From positions 21,248,103-21,312,102 of the forward strand of contig OZ020304.1 in assembly GCA_963971305.1 (NCBI GenBank): a stretch of DNA of 64,000 nucleotides, in the 5' to 3' direction. Numbering within the stretch: the first letter of the stretch is position 1; every line of letters begins with the position of its first letter. The notes beneath the pieces were generated by a model. The model ran no database searches and was not told the origin of the DNA. It saw nothing but the letters and a program-made list of their open reading frames with translations. A program made the position numbers and the translations under genes. The DNA comes from Arcuatula senhousia (Eukaryota > Mollusca > Bivalvia > Mytilida > Mytilidae). Shown here one piece after another: positions 44,003 through 56,014 of this stretch.

Positions 44003-45382
44003 CTATGGAGTTTGTACCACTTGTTCTTGCACAAAGCTTAGATTATTTCCAAACAAAATATTACTTTCAGAAATAGCAACAATTGCATTTCTGTCTTCCT
44101 GATCAAATGTTTCCATAGAAACTTCTGTTGCTTGCATCGGCGATCGGGAAGAAGCATTCTGCCCATCAGACGACATTTTAAAATGAATTTTCCTATGCCT
44201 GACCAATCGATATTGTTTTAGGAAAACTTTCTGACAGATGTCACATTTATATTCCTTCTCATTTTTCCTGGCATCCGCTAAGTTCGGGAGGTGACGATAT
44301 CTATGACTTTTAAGGGTGTGAGAGTCTGCTGTTCGGAAGCCACACGTTTCACAAACGTACGGTTTGTCCCCTGTGTGACACATCACGTGTCTGTCTTTGA
44401 TGGATTTATTCGGGAAGGTCCTGTCGCAAAAATCACATGGGAAGAATTTTTTTTTCGTATGTATATTGACGTGCACCCTAAGAGCGCTCTGGGAAAAGAA
44501 TCCTTTACCACAATGTTCACATATAAAATCTCGCTCGTTTTTATGCACTTTCATATGCTGTTCCATTTTATCTCTCCGAACGAAACCCAATCCACAAATT
44601 TCGCATTCGAAGTCCTTGTCGCCACTATGGTTCTGTATGTGCCTGTCTAGGTCCTTTTTACGTTTTAGTTTTTTATCACATATCGGGCAAGCGAATCTTT
44701 TGGCATCTGAATGTATGGCTTTGTGATTTGCTAGGTCTCTTCTGGAAACAAACTTTTTGTCGCATTGGTCACAGGGAACATTCTTTTCCCCTAGATGTCT
44801 CTTGATATGCACATTCAGTTCACATGGCTTTCTAAAAGCCTTTGTACACATGTGACAGGCGTATGGTCTTAATATAAACGCTTCACTGTCTTTAGACTCT
44901 TTGGCTTTCAATGATTGTTTTCGGATTCTCTTTACATCTGCTTTTCCCTCGTCTTTAATTACTGCTTCTGATTGGTCATCTGAATTAGTAGCAGTTCCAG
45001 TTAGAGCATCGTCGGGAATCGCAACAAGCATATCATCAAACGGTTCTGGACCATCATCCATAACTTCTTCCCTATCTGATAGTGAACCATTAAGGGCTGT
45101 TGGATTCATTTCATTGATTTCCATCGACCCATCTATCTCGGTAAAGTCCAATTTTATTGTATCTGTATGATTACTCTTATTGGATCTTAATAAGGATACC
45201 TCACATTGAGGATTCCCGATACACATAGTCTGAAAGTTACTACTTTTATCCCTCTTTTGCCTTGCTCGAGTTGCTTCATCTGAATTGAAAGGATTGTTTG
45301 ATATAAAGTTTCTCATGCGGGCCTCTCTCTTAGATATTACATTGATAACCACGTCGCACTCAGATATGACGGTTAGCTCCAT
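44003..45382 (-). CDS. C2H2 zinc-finger protein, 8 fingers, 459 aa
   Basis: A probable nuclear, sequence-specific DNA-binding protein. One uninterrupted coding exon. I chose ATG at 45382 (GAAAATGG context); an upstream TTG is in frame but unlikely. A CTATTTTCAG acceptor (exon from 45407) shows a 5'UTR intron. Residues 1-35 carry MELTVISECDVVINVIS...NPF, shared with the larger zinc-finger gene at 56825-59950. Residues about 75-165 are acidic, then basic. Fingers occupy about 174-410, from YACHMCTKAF to YKCDICQKVF; the third has KL instead of KF, and the seventh is the atypical CGFRTADSHTLKSH form. No KRAB, BTB or SCAN domain. Target genes cannot be inferred. Confidence 0.9.
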   Translation of the reverse strand: MELTVISECDVVINVISKREARMRNFISNNPFNSDEATRARQKRDKSSNFQTMCIGNPQCEVSLLRSNKSNHTDTIKLDFTEIDGSMEINEMNPTALNGSLSDREEVMDDGPEPFDDMLVAIPDDALTGTATNSDDQSEAVIKDEGKADVKRIRKQSLKAKESKDSEAFILRPYACHMCTKAFRKPCELNVHIKRHLGEKNVPCDQCDKKFVSRRDLANHKAIHSDAKRFACPICDKKLKRKKDLDRHIQNHSGDKDFECEICGLGFVRRDKMEQHMKVHKNERDFICEHCGKGFFSQSALRVHVNIHTKKKFFPCDFCDRTFPNKSIKDRHVMCHTGDKPYVCETCGFRTADSHTLKSHRYRHLPNLADARKNEKEYKCDICQKVFLKQYRLVRHRKIHFKMSSDGQNASSRSPMQATEVSMETFDQEDRNAIVAISESNILFGNNLSFVQEQVVQTP

Positions 45383-45540
45383 TTTCAATAGATATGTTCA
45401 GTTGGACCTGAAAATAGTCAAAGAAACAATATTTCACAAAATGCTTTTAAATGGAATATATCAAGGATTTTTGGACCTTGTTGATTTAGCTTAAAAAAAC
45501 ACTCATGTGGTGTAACAGATCCATAAACAGCACGTATTTT

Positions 45541-46912
45541 AATGCCCCATGCCACACTATAACATTTTAGCAAATTAACGTGTGCCGAACGTTCGAATAA
45601 TTTTCTAAATCGTTGAAACACGTTGGCCGCCGCTGTAAAAAGTTTCAAAAAAATATCTCGGTGAACGACCACAGAGCGTCAGACTAACTACCTAAAATGC
45701 ACGACAAACTTATTCAAAACTTATCTTTAGCGTTTGCCTAGCGTACTTGACGATTGCAAAACGCATTCATAACTTTCGTCTAACTCATAATCTTTGCTTT
45801 CGGTGAGAAGCCAGGAATTCTGTTCTTTTTATTTGAGTATTTCTTCACAATAGCCCAAATAGATCTATTATCTGTCTTAAATGGATTGTTGGATTAATTA
45901 ATAAATAAAGATGCATCATGTAAATATAGTTTCGTTATAAAAATATTGGTTTTCGGCGTTCTGGTAATATGAATGTACAATTATTCTAAAGCCGTTTTTT
46001 AACCATTAGTGATGATTTTTGCACTCAGTCTAAAACATTAAACAAACCATTATAGATTTTATATTTTGATATGTCATTAATATACAGAGAGGAATGCATG
46101 TGCTTGTTAACAAACTATCAAAATCTCTTATGAGTACATACATGGAAGAAATATCGGTCTGTAGATTACAGCACTTGACTAATCCTAAATGATCGCCGAC
46201 AGCATGACGGATGTCCATTAAAGAGAAAAACGCGTGTGCTTATCAGTTAATGATTATTAAAAATACACATGATTTCAAATGAGTATTGAAGTTAGACTGT
46301 CGTTACTCGTTGTATTTGAGTATTTTTCTACCAAAAAATGTCCACAGACAACACGACAGGTGTATTATAATTTGCAAGAATAACCTTCCATTCCAGACCA
46401 TGCATCTAAGTTATCCTTGTTATATTTAAGATTTTTTGGCTTAGTTCATCATTTTTTGTAAAAAGATTTTTTTTTCGGGTTTGAATTAGTATTTTAAGCT
46501 TTTGAAATTGACTTTCCCCTTGTAATTCAATTTTACTTATAAAATTCTGGGGTTTGCACGCTACTCGTTCGTTACAATGACGCTCTGTGCGTTCTGTACA
46601 AGTTGTAGACAGGTTGAATAGGTTTCTTGGTCGTTAGACTGACGCTAGACGTTCGTTTCCATTTAGGTTAGCGTTCGTCAAACACATTTCAACGTGCGCA
46701 CAACTACCACATAGCGTACAACGTCCTAACTTATGTGAAACTTATTTTTAACACGTTGGCGAACGTTGGAAATTAAGCATGTTCAAAATTTCGCTGACGT
46801 TCGCTAACGTGTTTGTAACGTGTTCATAACTTATACAAAAACCAGCGTGTTACAAATATATTCTAAAACGTCGGCACACGTTGGCTTAAACGTTATAGTG
46901 TGACAGGGCCAT
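45541..46912. mobile_element. Decayed 1.37-kb TIR element upstream of zinc-finger gene 1
   Basis: Left end TGCCCCATGCCACACTATAAC pairs with right end GTTATAGTGTGACAGGGCCA; similarity continues inward through ACGTGTGCCGAACGTT-like bases on both sides. The interior has many AACGTT/CGTTAG motifs near both ends. It has no coding capacity. It lies just 5' of the gene, so it may overlap its promoter or 5'UTR intron. Confidence 0.65.
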
Positions 46913-47410
46913 AAGGGACGTTTACCGTATTTATGCATCAAGTTTCATTAAAGTTCATATTTTTCACATCATTTGCAGAGTCTAGCAATCGTTTTGCCCG
47001 TTTCACCGTAAATAATGTTTCTGGTGCAACTAAATACAAGAGGATCGATCGCAAGAGCCTGAATTTCTTGTCTTGCTATAAGCATGATAAGGGTCTTCAT
47101 GAGTGTAAGATCGCAAAAAAAACCCCCAAAACACCTAAAATGTTCACGTGATGACTACAATCCAATAAGGACTTGTATGGATAAAGCAACGCCTTTTCTT
47201 TTTTCATTTAAATGGGCATAAAGCCTTTCAATTCAATCTTTCAATATTGGTCTAATTGAGACTTAATCCAGGGCCAATTGCAAAACAGCGAACAGCGACC
47301 GCTGGTCACATTGAAACTGCTGGCTTGTTTTCCTTTTTGGAGTGTATATTGTAGATGGTGTCGCGTACACTTATTTCACATCTCAATATCCTCTATTAAG
47401 TAGAGTTGAA
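46913..47410. other. Intergenic, nothing recognised
   Basis: Holds a 72-codon low-complexity frame (46933-47151) ending in KKTPKTPK that I do not regard as a gene. Confidence 0.35.
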
Positions 47411-47689
47411 CAATAAATTTAGCAACAGCTTTTTCGCAATTCTATAAGCTCAAATTGTGACCTTTGGGGCATAATCCCTAAAATGGGTCATTTGATAACT
47501 TTAGCCAGTGGACACTTTTAAAGAGCTTTTTGTAGCATTTTATATCCAGAATGCGATAGATTATCTACGGCTGTCTAAAAGTTTTCCTTACATAACCGAA
47601 AGCCACGATTTTCAACCTTTTAAGACAAGTACGTGTAACCACTACAAGAAGCCTTATGACAACTTTGAAATATAGGCGTTTAAAATATG

Positions 47690-48297
47690 GCTTTTTGATC
47701 TGAAAATTTATGAAAGCAAAAGCATGGCAACTTTGGAATATCGTTGACATTAATAAGGCTTCTTGGTATGAACATTTATGAACGCAACAGCCTGGCAACT
47801 TTGGAATTACGAATATCGTTGACATTAATAAGGCTTCTTGGTATGAACATTTATGAACGCAACAGCCTGGCAACTTTGTAATATCGTTGACATTAATAAG
47901 GCTTCTTGGTATGAACATTTATGAAAGCAACAGCCTGGCAACTTTGGAATATCGTTGACTTTATATTGATATGGCTTCTTGATCTGAATATTTATGAAAG
48001 CAAAAGCATGGCAACTTTGGAATATCGTTGACATTAATAAGGCTTCTTGGTATGAACATTTATGAACGCAACAGCCTGGCAACTTTGGAATTACGAATAT
48101 CGTTGACATTAATAAGGCTTCTTGGTATGAACATTTATGAACGCAACAGCCTGGCAACTTTGTAATATCGTTGACATTAATAAGGCTTCTTGGTATGAAC
48201 ATTTATGAAAGCAACAGCCTGGCAACTTTGGAATATCGTTGACTTTATATTGATATGGCTTCTTGATCTGAATATTTATGAAAGCAACAGCCTGGCT
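47690..48297. repeat. Tandem repeat with 284-bp higher-order unit
   Basis: A basic unit of about 58-75 bp containing GCAACAGCCTGGCAACTTTG and ATAAGGCTTCTTGGTATG is repeated. A block of four to five variants (starting TGAAAGCAAAAGCATGG at 47711) recurs at 47995, giving a 284-bp higher-order period. Antisense frames across it (47565-48202) spell LPGCCVHKCSYQEALLMSTI repeatedly, but they follow from the repeat and are not evidence of a gene. Confidence 0.85.
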
Positions 48298-48420
48298 AGT
48301 TGCAAAAACGTAGCTCTTGAGGTTGCTTTTTTTTTCATTTGGATTTTTTAGGACTTGAATCGTAGCCCTTTGGTTGCAACTAAAAAAGGCAGCATCAAGA
48401 GCTACGTTTTCGCAGATATA
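48298..48420. mobile_element. 120-bp foldback MITE inside the tandem array
   Basis: GTTGCAAAAACGTAGCTCTTGA (48299-48320, written here in part) is complementary to TCAAGAGCTACGTTTTCGCA (48395-48414). The array reads GCCTGGC before it and GCCTAGC after it, a likely imperfect target duplication. It interrupts the last repeat unit. Confidence 0.65.
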
Positions 48421-48899
48421 GCCTAGCAACTTTGGAATATCGTTGACACTAAATTAATAGGGCTTCTTGGTCTGAACATTGATAAAAGAAACAGCTTTTC
48501 CCTACCAGCAATATTTTTCTTTGTAGAAAACCATAAAAAGGATTTTTTACCCTTTAGGGGCACCAGCCCTTAATTAGGTCACCAAACAACTATGACCCAA
48601 TGAAGATTTGTTTGTAGAAATTTTAATTCTATAAGTGTTGATTCTATATTAGCAATTAGCAAAAGGGGTCATGCTTTTTGGTTGATAAAAAATCGAACAA
48701 AACAAACAAAAATCCTTTAGAATATCAGTCATACATGTACAAAGTTTCAGGAAATTCTGTTTTGTGGTTTAAGAAACGATTTTGAAAAGTTGTTAACGTT
48801 TGAACACCAAAGATTTGCAATTGCTAATATGAACCTTTGGTACATGTTAACTAAACTTAGGTTAAAGAGAAAAATGATCGGAATTTGTTAAACAGGATG

Positions 48900-50385
48900 T
48901 AGGTGAACTATATACCTAACACATTGACCAAATGATGATGCGTTAATCAGTGAAATAGCTAAAATTGTTGAACTCCATAATAGAGGAACCTATTCTGATA
49001 TTGCATACAACATGTGAAAAGTCTGTGATGAGCAGATGCTGAGAAAACTGTTAGTTTTTTTTTCCATATTTTGGTAAATTACAAACAATTCCTGGATATA
49101 TCATGTCACTGATATTAAAAGAAAAATAAACTTCAACAAATGTAGAACATATTGTATTTGTATTATGAGACATGTATCTGTAAAATTATAACAATGTACA
49201 TGTAAAGAATTTATCTTATAAGTGCATGTATACATTTTGTGAGTGATACCCCCGCTTTCAAAATTTTGTATAAGAACTTAAGTATTTGTTGAACAGGAAG
49301 TAGATGATATATTAGCATAAAATTGCTTTCCCCATATAAAGTACGATTTAAATAATATATAAAATATTTGGCACCTGCATCATGTACATGTAAGTGCTTT
49401 GAAATCTGTGACAACCTTTTGCGTTTATGTGAAAATACCTATTAAAGTATTTGGTAAACAGGAAGTAAATGAGACAGCAGCTAAACTATATGGTACTATA
49501 TAGGATTAAGCTATATGGCCCGAGTACACAATTAATTTTCCCTCTTTGTTTAATATAGCAAAATTTTACTTTACGAAAAAAAATATGGCTATAAATACTT
49601 TATATCTAGCTATAATGTACCTATGGCCAATATGCCCGTTATACTGGAAAATAAAAAAAAATGCATATATTCAATTTTTTTGACATGTGAAAACTATAAG
49701 GGCCTAGAGGCGGTCAGTTCCGAGAGCTTCCGAAAAGAAAAAATCCCCCCCCCCCCTTTTTGTCATTTCTTAATTCACATAAAGCATCTTCACTTCATTT
49801 CTAAAACATCTTGCTAGTGTTCTGTGACCCCTTTCCTTTGAAATGAGACCAAAAACAACTTCAAAAATTAAAGAGAACACATTGAAGCAAATTCTTTTCT
49901 AAGGCACTATTTTTAATAGGAACTATATTCGTGGTCAACGAAAAGCAAAGGGCGATAATTGTGTACTCGTACCATATGCAAAATATCAGACATCTGCATT
50001 ATGTACTTAGAAGATTGAAACGGAAATTTTAAATGTATGTAGGTGTAAAATTTTAAAACATAAGTATTTGGTAAACAAGAAGTGCATGATCTATGAGCAT
50101 ACAGTGGCTTTACACCATGTGGTGCAATAGGATAAAGCTGCAGAATATCGGACCTTTAGGTCATGTACATGTACTTTAAAAATTGTGATGAAAATCTTGA
50201 ATGTATGTATGTGTAAAGGCATAAGTATTAGATAAACAGGAAAAACATGACCTAAATGTAGGAGCATTTAATGATTATACACCTTATGGACCTAAAGAAT
50301 AAAGCTATATGTAAAATATCAGACCTTGGTGTCATGCAGTTGCTGAGAAAAGTGTGACGTAAATTATACTAAAACAGGCGGAAGG
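48900..50385. repeat. Degenerate tandem repeat, about 170-bp units
   Basis: The phrase TAAGTATTTGGTAAACAGGAAG (or close variants) recurs near 48890, 49270, 49445, 50060 and 50220, each followed by AAGCTATATG and CATGTACATGTA-type words. It resembles the 6055-6600 repeat in carrying AACAGGAAGTAG. Non-coding. Confidence 0.5.
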
Positions 50386-50819
50386 ATGAACCAGAACAGA
50401 TGGACAAAGGTTAAACAGTTTATCCCCTCTGCTTTGAAGCCTGGGTATAAAAACATATATCAAATTTTTTTTTTTTACTTTAAATTTGTCTATATAAAGT
50501 TATTTACGGAAATAAACTTTCTCTTCCCATTTGAAGTGCACATCAATATAATGTTGGAATACTCTTTCATAAAACTTAATATCGATCATCACAAACAAAA
50601 GATGGATTACAATAAGACAATCTCTCCTATTTTCAACATTTTTGGCTTTTATAGATGCATATATGATTTTTTTTTACATTTCTAACAATCCATTTCAAAT
50701 CTTAAAATATTTATACAAATTTTCAGTAAAATTAGGATTTGGATGGTAAATATAAATGTATTTGATGAACAGGTCACCACGCATCTACATTTTTACAAAT
50801 ACATGTACATCCTCATCAT

Positions 50820-53800
50820 GCCAATAAGTCTTGAGTTAGGTCACAAATGTAAATCAGTTCATGATCAAATCACAAAGTAGATTTGTCTTGAGTTAAGTCA
50901 AAAATAAAAATTATTCAAGTCACAAGGTCAATCAGTCTTGAGTTAAGTCAAAAATGTAAATCAATTCATGATCAAGTCACAAGGTAAATCAGTTTTGAGT
51001 TAAGTCAAAAATGTAAACCAATTCATGATCAAGTCACAAAGTAAATCAGTCTTGAGTTAAGTCAAAAATGTAAATCAATTCATGATCAAGTCACAAAGTA
51101 AATCAGTCTTGAGTTAAGTCAAAAATGTAAATCAATTCATGATCAAGTCACAAAGTAAATCAGTTTTGAGTTAAGTCAAAAATGTAAATCAATTCATGAT
51201 CAAGTCACAAGGTAAATCAGTCTTGAGTTAAGTCAAAAATGTAAATCAATTCATGATCAAGTCACAAAGTAAATCAGTCTTGAGTTAAGTCAAAAATGTA
51301 AATCAATTCATGATCAATCACAAAGTAAATCAGTCTTGAGTTAAGTCAAAAATGTAAATCAATTCATGATCAAGTCACAAGGTAAATCAGTCTTGAGTTA
51401 AGTCAAAAATGTAAATCAATTCATGATCAAGTCACAAAGTAAATCAGTCTTGAGTTAAGTCAAAAATGTTAATCAATTCATGATCAAGTCACAAAGTAAA
51501 TCAGTTTTGAGTTAAGTCAAAAATGTAAATCAATTCATGATCAAGTCACAAAGTAAATCAGTCTTGAGTTAAGTCAAAAATGTAAATCAATTCATGATCA
51601 AGTCACAAAGTAAATCAGTCTTGAGTTAAGTCAAAAATGTAAATCAATTCATTATCAAGTCACAAAGTAAATCAGTTTTGAGTTAAGTCAAAAATGTAAA
51701 TCAATTCATGATCAAGTCACAAAGTAAATCAGTCTTGAGTTAAGTCAAAAATGTAAATCAATTCATGATCAAGTCACAAAGTAAATCAGTCTTGAGTTAA
51801 GTCAAAAATGTAAATCAATTCATGATCAAGTCACAAAGTAAATCAGTTTTGAGTTAAGTCAAAAATGTAAATCAATTCATGATCAAGTCACAAGGTAAAT
51901 CAGTCTTGAGTTAAGTCAAAAATGTAAATCAATTCATGATCAAGTCACAAGGTAAATCAGTCTTGAGTTAAGTCAAAAATGTAAATCAATTCATGATCAA
52001 GTCACAAAGTAAATCAGTCTTGAGTTAAGTCAAAAATGTAAATCAATTCATGATCAAGTCACAAAGTAAATCAGTCTTGAGTTAAGTCAAAAATGTAAAT
52101 CAATTCATGATCAATCACAAAGTAAATCAGTCTTGAGTTAAGTCAAAAATGTAAATCAATTCATGATCAAGTCACAAGGTAAATCAGTCTTGAGTTAAGT
52201 CAAAAATGTAAATCAATTCATGATCAAGTCACAAAGTAAATCAGTCTTGAGTTAAGTCAAAAATGTTAATCAATTCATGATCAAGTCACAAAGTAAATCA
52301 GTTTTGAGTTAAGTCAAAAATGTAAATCAATTCATGATCAAGTCACAAAGTAAATCAGTCTTGAGTTAAGTCAAAAATGTAAATCAATTCATGATCAAGT
52401 CACAAAGTAAATCAGTCTTGAGTTAAGTCAAAAATGTAAATCAATTCATTATCAAGTCACAAAGTAAATCAGTTTTGAGTTAAGTCAAAAATGTAAATCA
52501 ATTCATGATCAAGTCACAAAGTAAATCAGTCTTGAGTTAAGTCAAAAATGTAAATCAATTCATGATCAAGTCACAAGGTAAATCAGTCTTGAGTTAAGTC
52601 AAAAATGTAAATCAATTCATGATCAAGTCACAAAGTAAATCAGTCTTGAGTTAAGTCAAAAATGTAAATCAATTCATGATCAAGTCACAAAGTAAATCAG
52701 TCTTGAGTTAAGTCAAAAATGTAAATCAATTCATGATCAAGTCACAAAGTAAATCAGTTTTGAGTTAAGTCAAAAATGTAAATCAATTCATGATCAAGTC
52801 ACAAAGTAAATCAGTCTTGAGTTAAGTCAAAAATGTAAATCAATTCATGATCAAGTCACAAAGTAAATCAGTCTTGAGTTAAGTCAAAAATGTAAATCAA
52901 TTCATGATCAAGTCACAAAGTAAATCAGTTTTGAGTTAAGTCAAAAATGTAAATCAATTCATGATCAAGTCACAAGGTAAATCAGTCTTGAGTTAAGTCA
53001 AAAATGTAAATCAATTCATGATCAAGTCACAAAGTAAATCAGTCTTGAGTTAAGTCAAAAATGTAAATCAATTCATGATCAATCACAAAGTAAATCAGTC
53101 TTGAGTTAAGTCAAAAATGTAAATCAATTCATGATCAAGTCACAAGGTAAATCAGTCTTGAGTTAAGTCAAAAATGTAAATCAATTCATGATCAAGTCAC
53201 AAAGTAAATCAGTCTTGAGTTAAGTCAAAAATGTTAATCAATTCATGATCAAGTCACAAAGTAAATCAGTTTTGAGTTAAGTCAAAAATGTAAATCAATT
53301 CATGATCAAGTCACAAAGTAAATCAGTCTTGAGTTAAGTCAAAAATGTAAATCAATTCATGATCAAGTCACAAAGTAAATCAGTCTTGAGTTAAGTCAAA
53401 AATATAAATCAATTCATTATCAAGTCACAAAGTAAATCAGTTTTGAGTTAAGTCAAAAATGTAAATCAATTCATGATCAAGTCACAAAGTAAATCAGTCT
53501 TGAGTTAAGTCAAAAATGTAAATCAATTCATGATCAAGTCACAAAGTAAATCAGTCTTGAGTTAAGTCAAAAATGTAAATCAATTCATGATCAAGTCACA
53601 AAGTAAATCAGTTTTGAGTTAAGTCAAAAATGTAAATCAATTCATGATCAAGTCACAAGGTAAATCAGTCTTGAGTTAAGTCAAAAATGTAAATCAATTC
53701 ATGATCAAGTCACAAGGTAAATCAGTCTTGAGTTAAGTCAAAAATGTAAATCAATTCATGATCAAGTCACAAAGTAAATCAGTCTTGAGTTAAGTCAAAA

Positions 53801-54140
53801 ATGTAAATCAATTCATGATCAAGTCACAAAGTAAATCAGTTTTGAGTTAAGTCAAAAATGTAAATCAATTCACGATCAAGTCACAAAGTCAATCAGTTTT
53901 GAGATAAGTCAAAAATGTTAATCAATTTAAGTCACAAAGTAAATCAGTCTTTAATTTAGTCAAAAATGTTAATCAATTCATGATCAAGTCACAAAGTAAA
54001 TCAGTTTTGAGTTAAGTCAAAAATGTAAATCAATTCACGATCAAGCCACAAGGTAAATCAGTATTTAGTTAACATGGTTAAGTCAAAAATGTAAATCAAT
54101 TCAGGTCAAAAAGTAAATCAGTCTTGAGTTAAGTCACAAT
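50820..54140. repeat. 57-bp satellite array with higher-order structure
   Basis: About 57 head-to-tail copies of a 57-bp AT-rich monomer whose landmarks are AAGTCACAAAGTAAATCAGT, CTTGAGTTAAGTC and ATTCATGATC. The central copies differ by very few bases; the two ends are diverged. Diagnostic variants (CAGTTTTG, CAAGGTAAA, ATGTTAATC, CATTATCAAG and a 2-bp deletion GATCAATCAC) recur in the same order in three blocks of roughly 14-17 monomers. Every frame is closed by stops, so it is not a coding repeat. Confidence 0.95.
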
Positions 54141-54520
54141 GTAAAGTTCTTGCCATTAAGTTGAACTTGTTTATTTCAAAATTTCTGTGGTCATGCATAA
54201 CCATGATACATGTGTATGTATCATGCACTACTAACCCAAAATATTCAAATATATGTACATGTTCTATGGATTTGAAGACTGATAAATGATACAAAATCAT
54301 GATAATTGTGTGAAAAACTTCCTGGCATTGTTTATTTTAAATGTGAAATAAAGTACTTTACAAAAAATGTACATGTATACCAGAACTGTAATCGGTTGAA
54401 ACGTCTCTGATGAGATTTTTAGGAAAATTTCACCAGCTGCAGTTTTAAACATATCATCATACATTCTTTAACTTTATTGTATTTATTTTACATTTAAATG
54501 TACATGTATACGTATATAAA

Positions 54521-56014
54521 CAAGAGGCTCCCAGGAGCCTGAATCGCTCACCTGGTCTTGATGTTGACCCTATACTTTTGTAGAGCTAAATGAGCTAAAC
54601 ATTTAAGCAAGCAACAGCTTTTCTCTACCTGCAATAGTTTTCATTCTATAGGCCAAAAACACCATTTTTCACCTATAAGGGGCCATAACCCCTATAAGGA
54701 GTCATCTGACAACTTCGACCCTATGGAGAATTTTGTAGAGCTAAATGAGCTGAACATTTAAGCAAGCAACAGCTAATCTCTATCTGCAATAGTTTTCATT
54801 CTGTAGGCCAAAAACATGAAAAATCGCTATTTTTCAGGGGCTTTAACCCCTATAAGGGGTCATCTGACAACTTCGAGCCTATGGAGAATTTTGTAGAGCT
54901 AAATGAGCTGAACATTTAAGCAAGCAACAGCTAATCTCTATCTGCAATAGTTTTCATTCTGTAGGCCAAAAACATGAAAAATTGCTATTTTTCAGGGGCC
55001 GTAACCCCTATAAGGAGTCATCTGACAACTTCGACCCTATGGAAAATTTTGTAGAGCTAAATGAGCTGAACATTTAAGCAAGCAACAGCTAATCTCTATC
55101 TGCAATAGTTTTCATTCTGTAAGACAAAAACATGAAAAATTGCTATTTTTCAGGGACCGTAACCCCTATAAGGGGTCATCTGACAACTTCGACCTTATGG
55201 AAAATTTTGTAGAGCTAAATGAGCTGAACATTTAAGCAAGCAACAGCTAATCTCTATCTGCAATAGTTTTCATTCTGTAAGTCAAAAACATGAAAAATCG
55301 CTATTTTTCAAGGACCGAAACCCCTATAAGGGGTCATCTGACAACTTCGACCCTATGGAGAATTTTGTAGAGCTAAATGAGCTGAAAATTTAAGTAAGCA
55401 ACAGCTAATCTCTATGTGCAATAGTTTTCATTCTGTAGGACAAAAACACGAAAAAACGCTATTTTTCAGGGGCTGTAACCCCTATAAGGGGTTATCTGAC
55501 AACTTCGACCCTATGGAGACTTTTGTAGAGCTAAATGAGCTGAACATTTAAGCAAGCAACAGCTAATCTCTATCTGCAATAGTTTTCATTCTGTAGGCCA
55601 AAAACATGAAAAAATGCTATTTTTCACATTTAAGGGGCCGTAACCCCTATAAGGGGTCATCTGACAACTTTGACCAAATGGAGACTTTTGTAGAGCTTTT
55701 GATGCTGAATCAGTAGCCTGGCCTCAGATTTCCTCTATCTCTTATACTTTTTGATTTATAAGCCAAAAACAGTAGTCTGACCCCCCTAGTCTATTTTTAG
55801 TAAAGGCGGCCATGTTTTTTAACGGATCAAAAATCAAAACACAAGTTTGGTGCAGGACACCCTAAGAATCATTCATACCAAGATTCATTAAATTCTGTTT
55901 GGTAGTTTCAGAGGAGAAGATTTTTGAAAAATTGTTAACAGACGACGACAGACGACGACGACGGACGCCAAGTGATGGTAATAGCTCACATGGACCTTCG
56001 GTCCAGGTGAGCTA
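54521..56014 (+). mobile_element. Pearl-like element with 158-bp core repeats
   Basis: Starts with CAAGAGGCTCCCAGGAGCC (hairpin) and ends with AGCTCACATGGACC-TTC-GGTCCAGGTGAGCT (hairpin) after GACGACGACGGACG. GACAACTTCGA recurs at 54718, 54866, 55024, 55182, 55340, 55498 and 55663, so most core units are exactly 158 bp. No protein. Structure suggests a non-autonomous Helitron-related or pearl-family element. Confidence 0.75.

Noticed and set aside
44291..45170. Long + strand frames opposite zinc-finger gene 1
   Set aside because: They are antisense shadows of the C2H2 coding exon, as are those opposite 56825-59950 and 62485-63870.
47565..48429. Cys-rich repeat protein on the - strand (LPGCCVHKCSYQEALL repeats)
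   Set aside because: The frames arise from the tandem repeat, overlap in different registers, lack a sensible start and change frame between units.
50820..54140. CRISPR-like array of short repeats
   Set aside because: The repeats are directly adjacent 57-bp monomers with no unique spacers, in an intron-bearing animal genome; it is a satellite.
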